Notes under the pieces: generated by a model
Database searches by the model: none
Seen by the model: the letters and a program-made list of their open reading frames with translations, nothing else
What the model was told of the DNA's origin: nothing
DNA from: Bacteroides sp. An322
GTDB taxonomy: Bacteria; Bacteroidota; Bacteroidia; Bacteroidales; Bacteroidaceae
Assembly (NCBI RefSeq): GCF_002161765.1
Contig: NZ_NFIN01000007.1
Span: forward strand, 103,269 to 167,268
Reading direction: 5' to 3'
Length of the DNA: 64,000 nt
Made by a program: the position numbers and the translations under genes
Shown here: piece by piece, positions 63,268 through 64,000 of the stretch
How positions within the stretch are numbered: the first letter of the stretch is position 1
Layout of the letters: each line of letters begins with the position of its first letter

Positions 63268-63484
63268 TTAATTTTTTAAGTTAATCACTAAAGGTGTTAC
63301 GTAACGGTCCTATTTTTATTTTTCGGCGGCAAATGTCATGATTCTTTGGAATGTGAACAAATTTTATTTAAGGAAATAATTGCTTGATAAAGAGAATGAA
63401 AAGATTTAGATAAAATAGTATTACCATTCCTTTTGTTACGGTATTCCTGTTAGAATAATTGGACAGGAAAAGGATGTTTTAAGC
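63268..63484. other. Gap with a short palindrome only
   Basis: The 217-base AT-rich gap lies between divergent remnants. GTTACGTAAC at 63296-63305 is a perfect 10-base palindrome 29 bases upstream of the lipoprotein start and could be an operator. Nothing else is recognised. Confidence 0.35.
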
Positions 63485-63856
63485 TTGGACATTGAGAAGG
63501 TTGGTACAGGTACGGAAGATATTATTAATAAATGTCGTGAATATGGATTGAAGACGCCTGAGTTTTATCAGGAAGAAGACTTTAGGGTTGTTATTTGGAG
63601 AGTTAGAGAGGAAAAGGATGATCCAAAGCGGTCCAACTCTGATCCAAAACCGTTCCAAGGTGATCCAAAGGAAGTTGAAGAACTGATAAACTTGATAAAA
63701 GGCAATCCTTCCATTTCAAGGGCGGATCTTGCAAAACAGCTTTGCATAAGCGAGCGTCAGGTTCGTAAGATTATAGACTAGTTGAGAGCCGACAAAAGAT
63801 TGGTGCGAAAAGGAGGAACAACTGGCGAATGGATTATTCTTGAACATCAACAGTAA
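63485..63856 (+). pseudogene. AlbA_2/HATPase_c_4-type regulator, truncated and with an in-frame stop
   Basis: The reading VGTGTEDIINKCREYGLKTP EF and FRVVIWRV is the C-terminal HATPase_c_4 signature of RecG-like, AlbA_2-domain ATP-binding regulators. An HTH follows (NPSISRADLAKQLCISERQV RKIID). A TAG at 63779-63781 interrupts the frame, after which LRADKRLVRKGGTTGEWIIL EHQQ continues in frame to 63856; CAG to TAG would explain it. The N-terminal DNA-binding and ATPase parts are absent upstream, although the frame stays open and related-looking back to about 63440. It is a remnant. Confidence 0.75.
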
Positions 63857-63926
63857 ATTACCCTGAAAGCGGATAGAAATACCCGGATTACTTTTCTCCG
63901 TGTGGTGATAAATGTACTAACAAACC

Positions 63927-64000
63927 TTAAACGATTTCATCGTCCGGTAAGTAGTAGTCTCTCCATTTGATGTCCGATGTGTAAATGGCGGCAATCTTAA
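63927..64000 (-). CDS. Possible C-terminal end of a gene entering from the right edge
   Basis: The minus strand reads KIAAIYTSDIKWRDYYLPDD EIV then stop at 63927-63929. Only 24 codons are inside the window, with no recognisable motif, so this is a weak call. The 70 bases between it and the regulator remnant show nothing else. Confidence 0.35.
   Translation of the reverse strand, partial: KIAAIYTSDIKWRDYYLPDDEIV

Overview
The window reads as chromosome from a gut-type member of the order Bacteroidales (Bacteroides/Phocaeicola-like). The evidence is two SusC/SusD outer-membrane pairs, a hybrid two-component regulator, many promoters of the TTTG-N19-TAnnTTTG type, TatA/TatC-only Tat genes, a TrpB2-type tryptophan synthase beta chain, and AT-rich inverted repeats between genes. 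The assignment rests on gene families and motifs read by eye; no database search was run.

Layout. (1) 1-16937 is a polysaccharide utilisation locus on the minus strand (GH127, SusC, SusD, a DUF6055-like HELGH protein, a GH97 fused to a HEFAH metallopeptidase-like domain, and a GH43 cut by the window edge), controlled by a divergent hybrid two-component system. Two arabinose-type glycosidase families plus two separate zinc-peptidase-like modules suggest an arabinosylated glycoprotein (extensin-like) substrate. (2) 16982-23126 is core metabolism on the plus strand: hisH-hisA-hisF-hisIE, an FtsE-like ATPase, aspartokinase and diaminopimelate decarboxylase. (3) 23217-34848 is mostly housekeeping: a metallo-beta-lactamase-fold hydrolase, two conserved unknowns, tRNA-Arg(CCG), asnA, ung, lptD, an HD phosphohydrolase, an alkyltransferase, an MFS pump and a NamZ-like muramidase.

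(4) 34915-45674 is a second, different glycan locus: tatA, tatC, two Gfo/Idh/MocA oxidoreductases (one with a textbook Tat signal), a DUF1080 lipoprotein, an exported sugar-isomerase-like TIM barrel, SusC and SusD. The families fit periplasmic oxidative cleavage of glycosides through 3-keto intermediates. A DUF6377 regulator (46079) diverges from it. (5) 47773-52132 holds two tRNA-Glu genes, trpB2, hemW and pgk.

(6) About 52.2-60.5 kb is an AT-rich accessory island flanked by gene fragments. It carries an Abi_2-type HEPN protein with a terminator-like hairpin in its leader, a rod-shaped structured RNA candidate, and a tightly coupled trio: a DUF1848 protein with a CX3CX2C cluster, a 1530-residue methyltransferase-like/RecQ-like helicase fusion, and a coiled-coil membrane protein. 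I do not recognise the trio as a named defence system, and it is the best candidate here for an undescribed one. (7) 60.5-64 kb is a degraded accessory zone: a discoidin-domain lipoprotein pseudogene, a frameshifted lipoprotein with a proline-rich hinge and a papain/C39-like C-terminal domain next to a small exported protein, and a broken AlbA_2/HATPase-type regulator.
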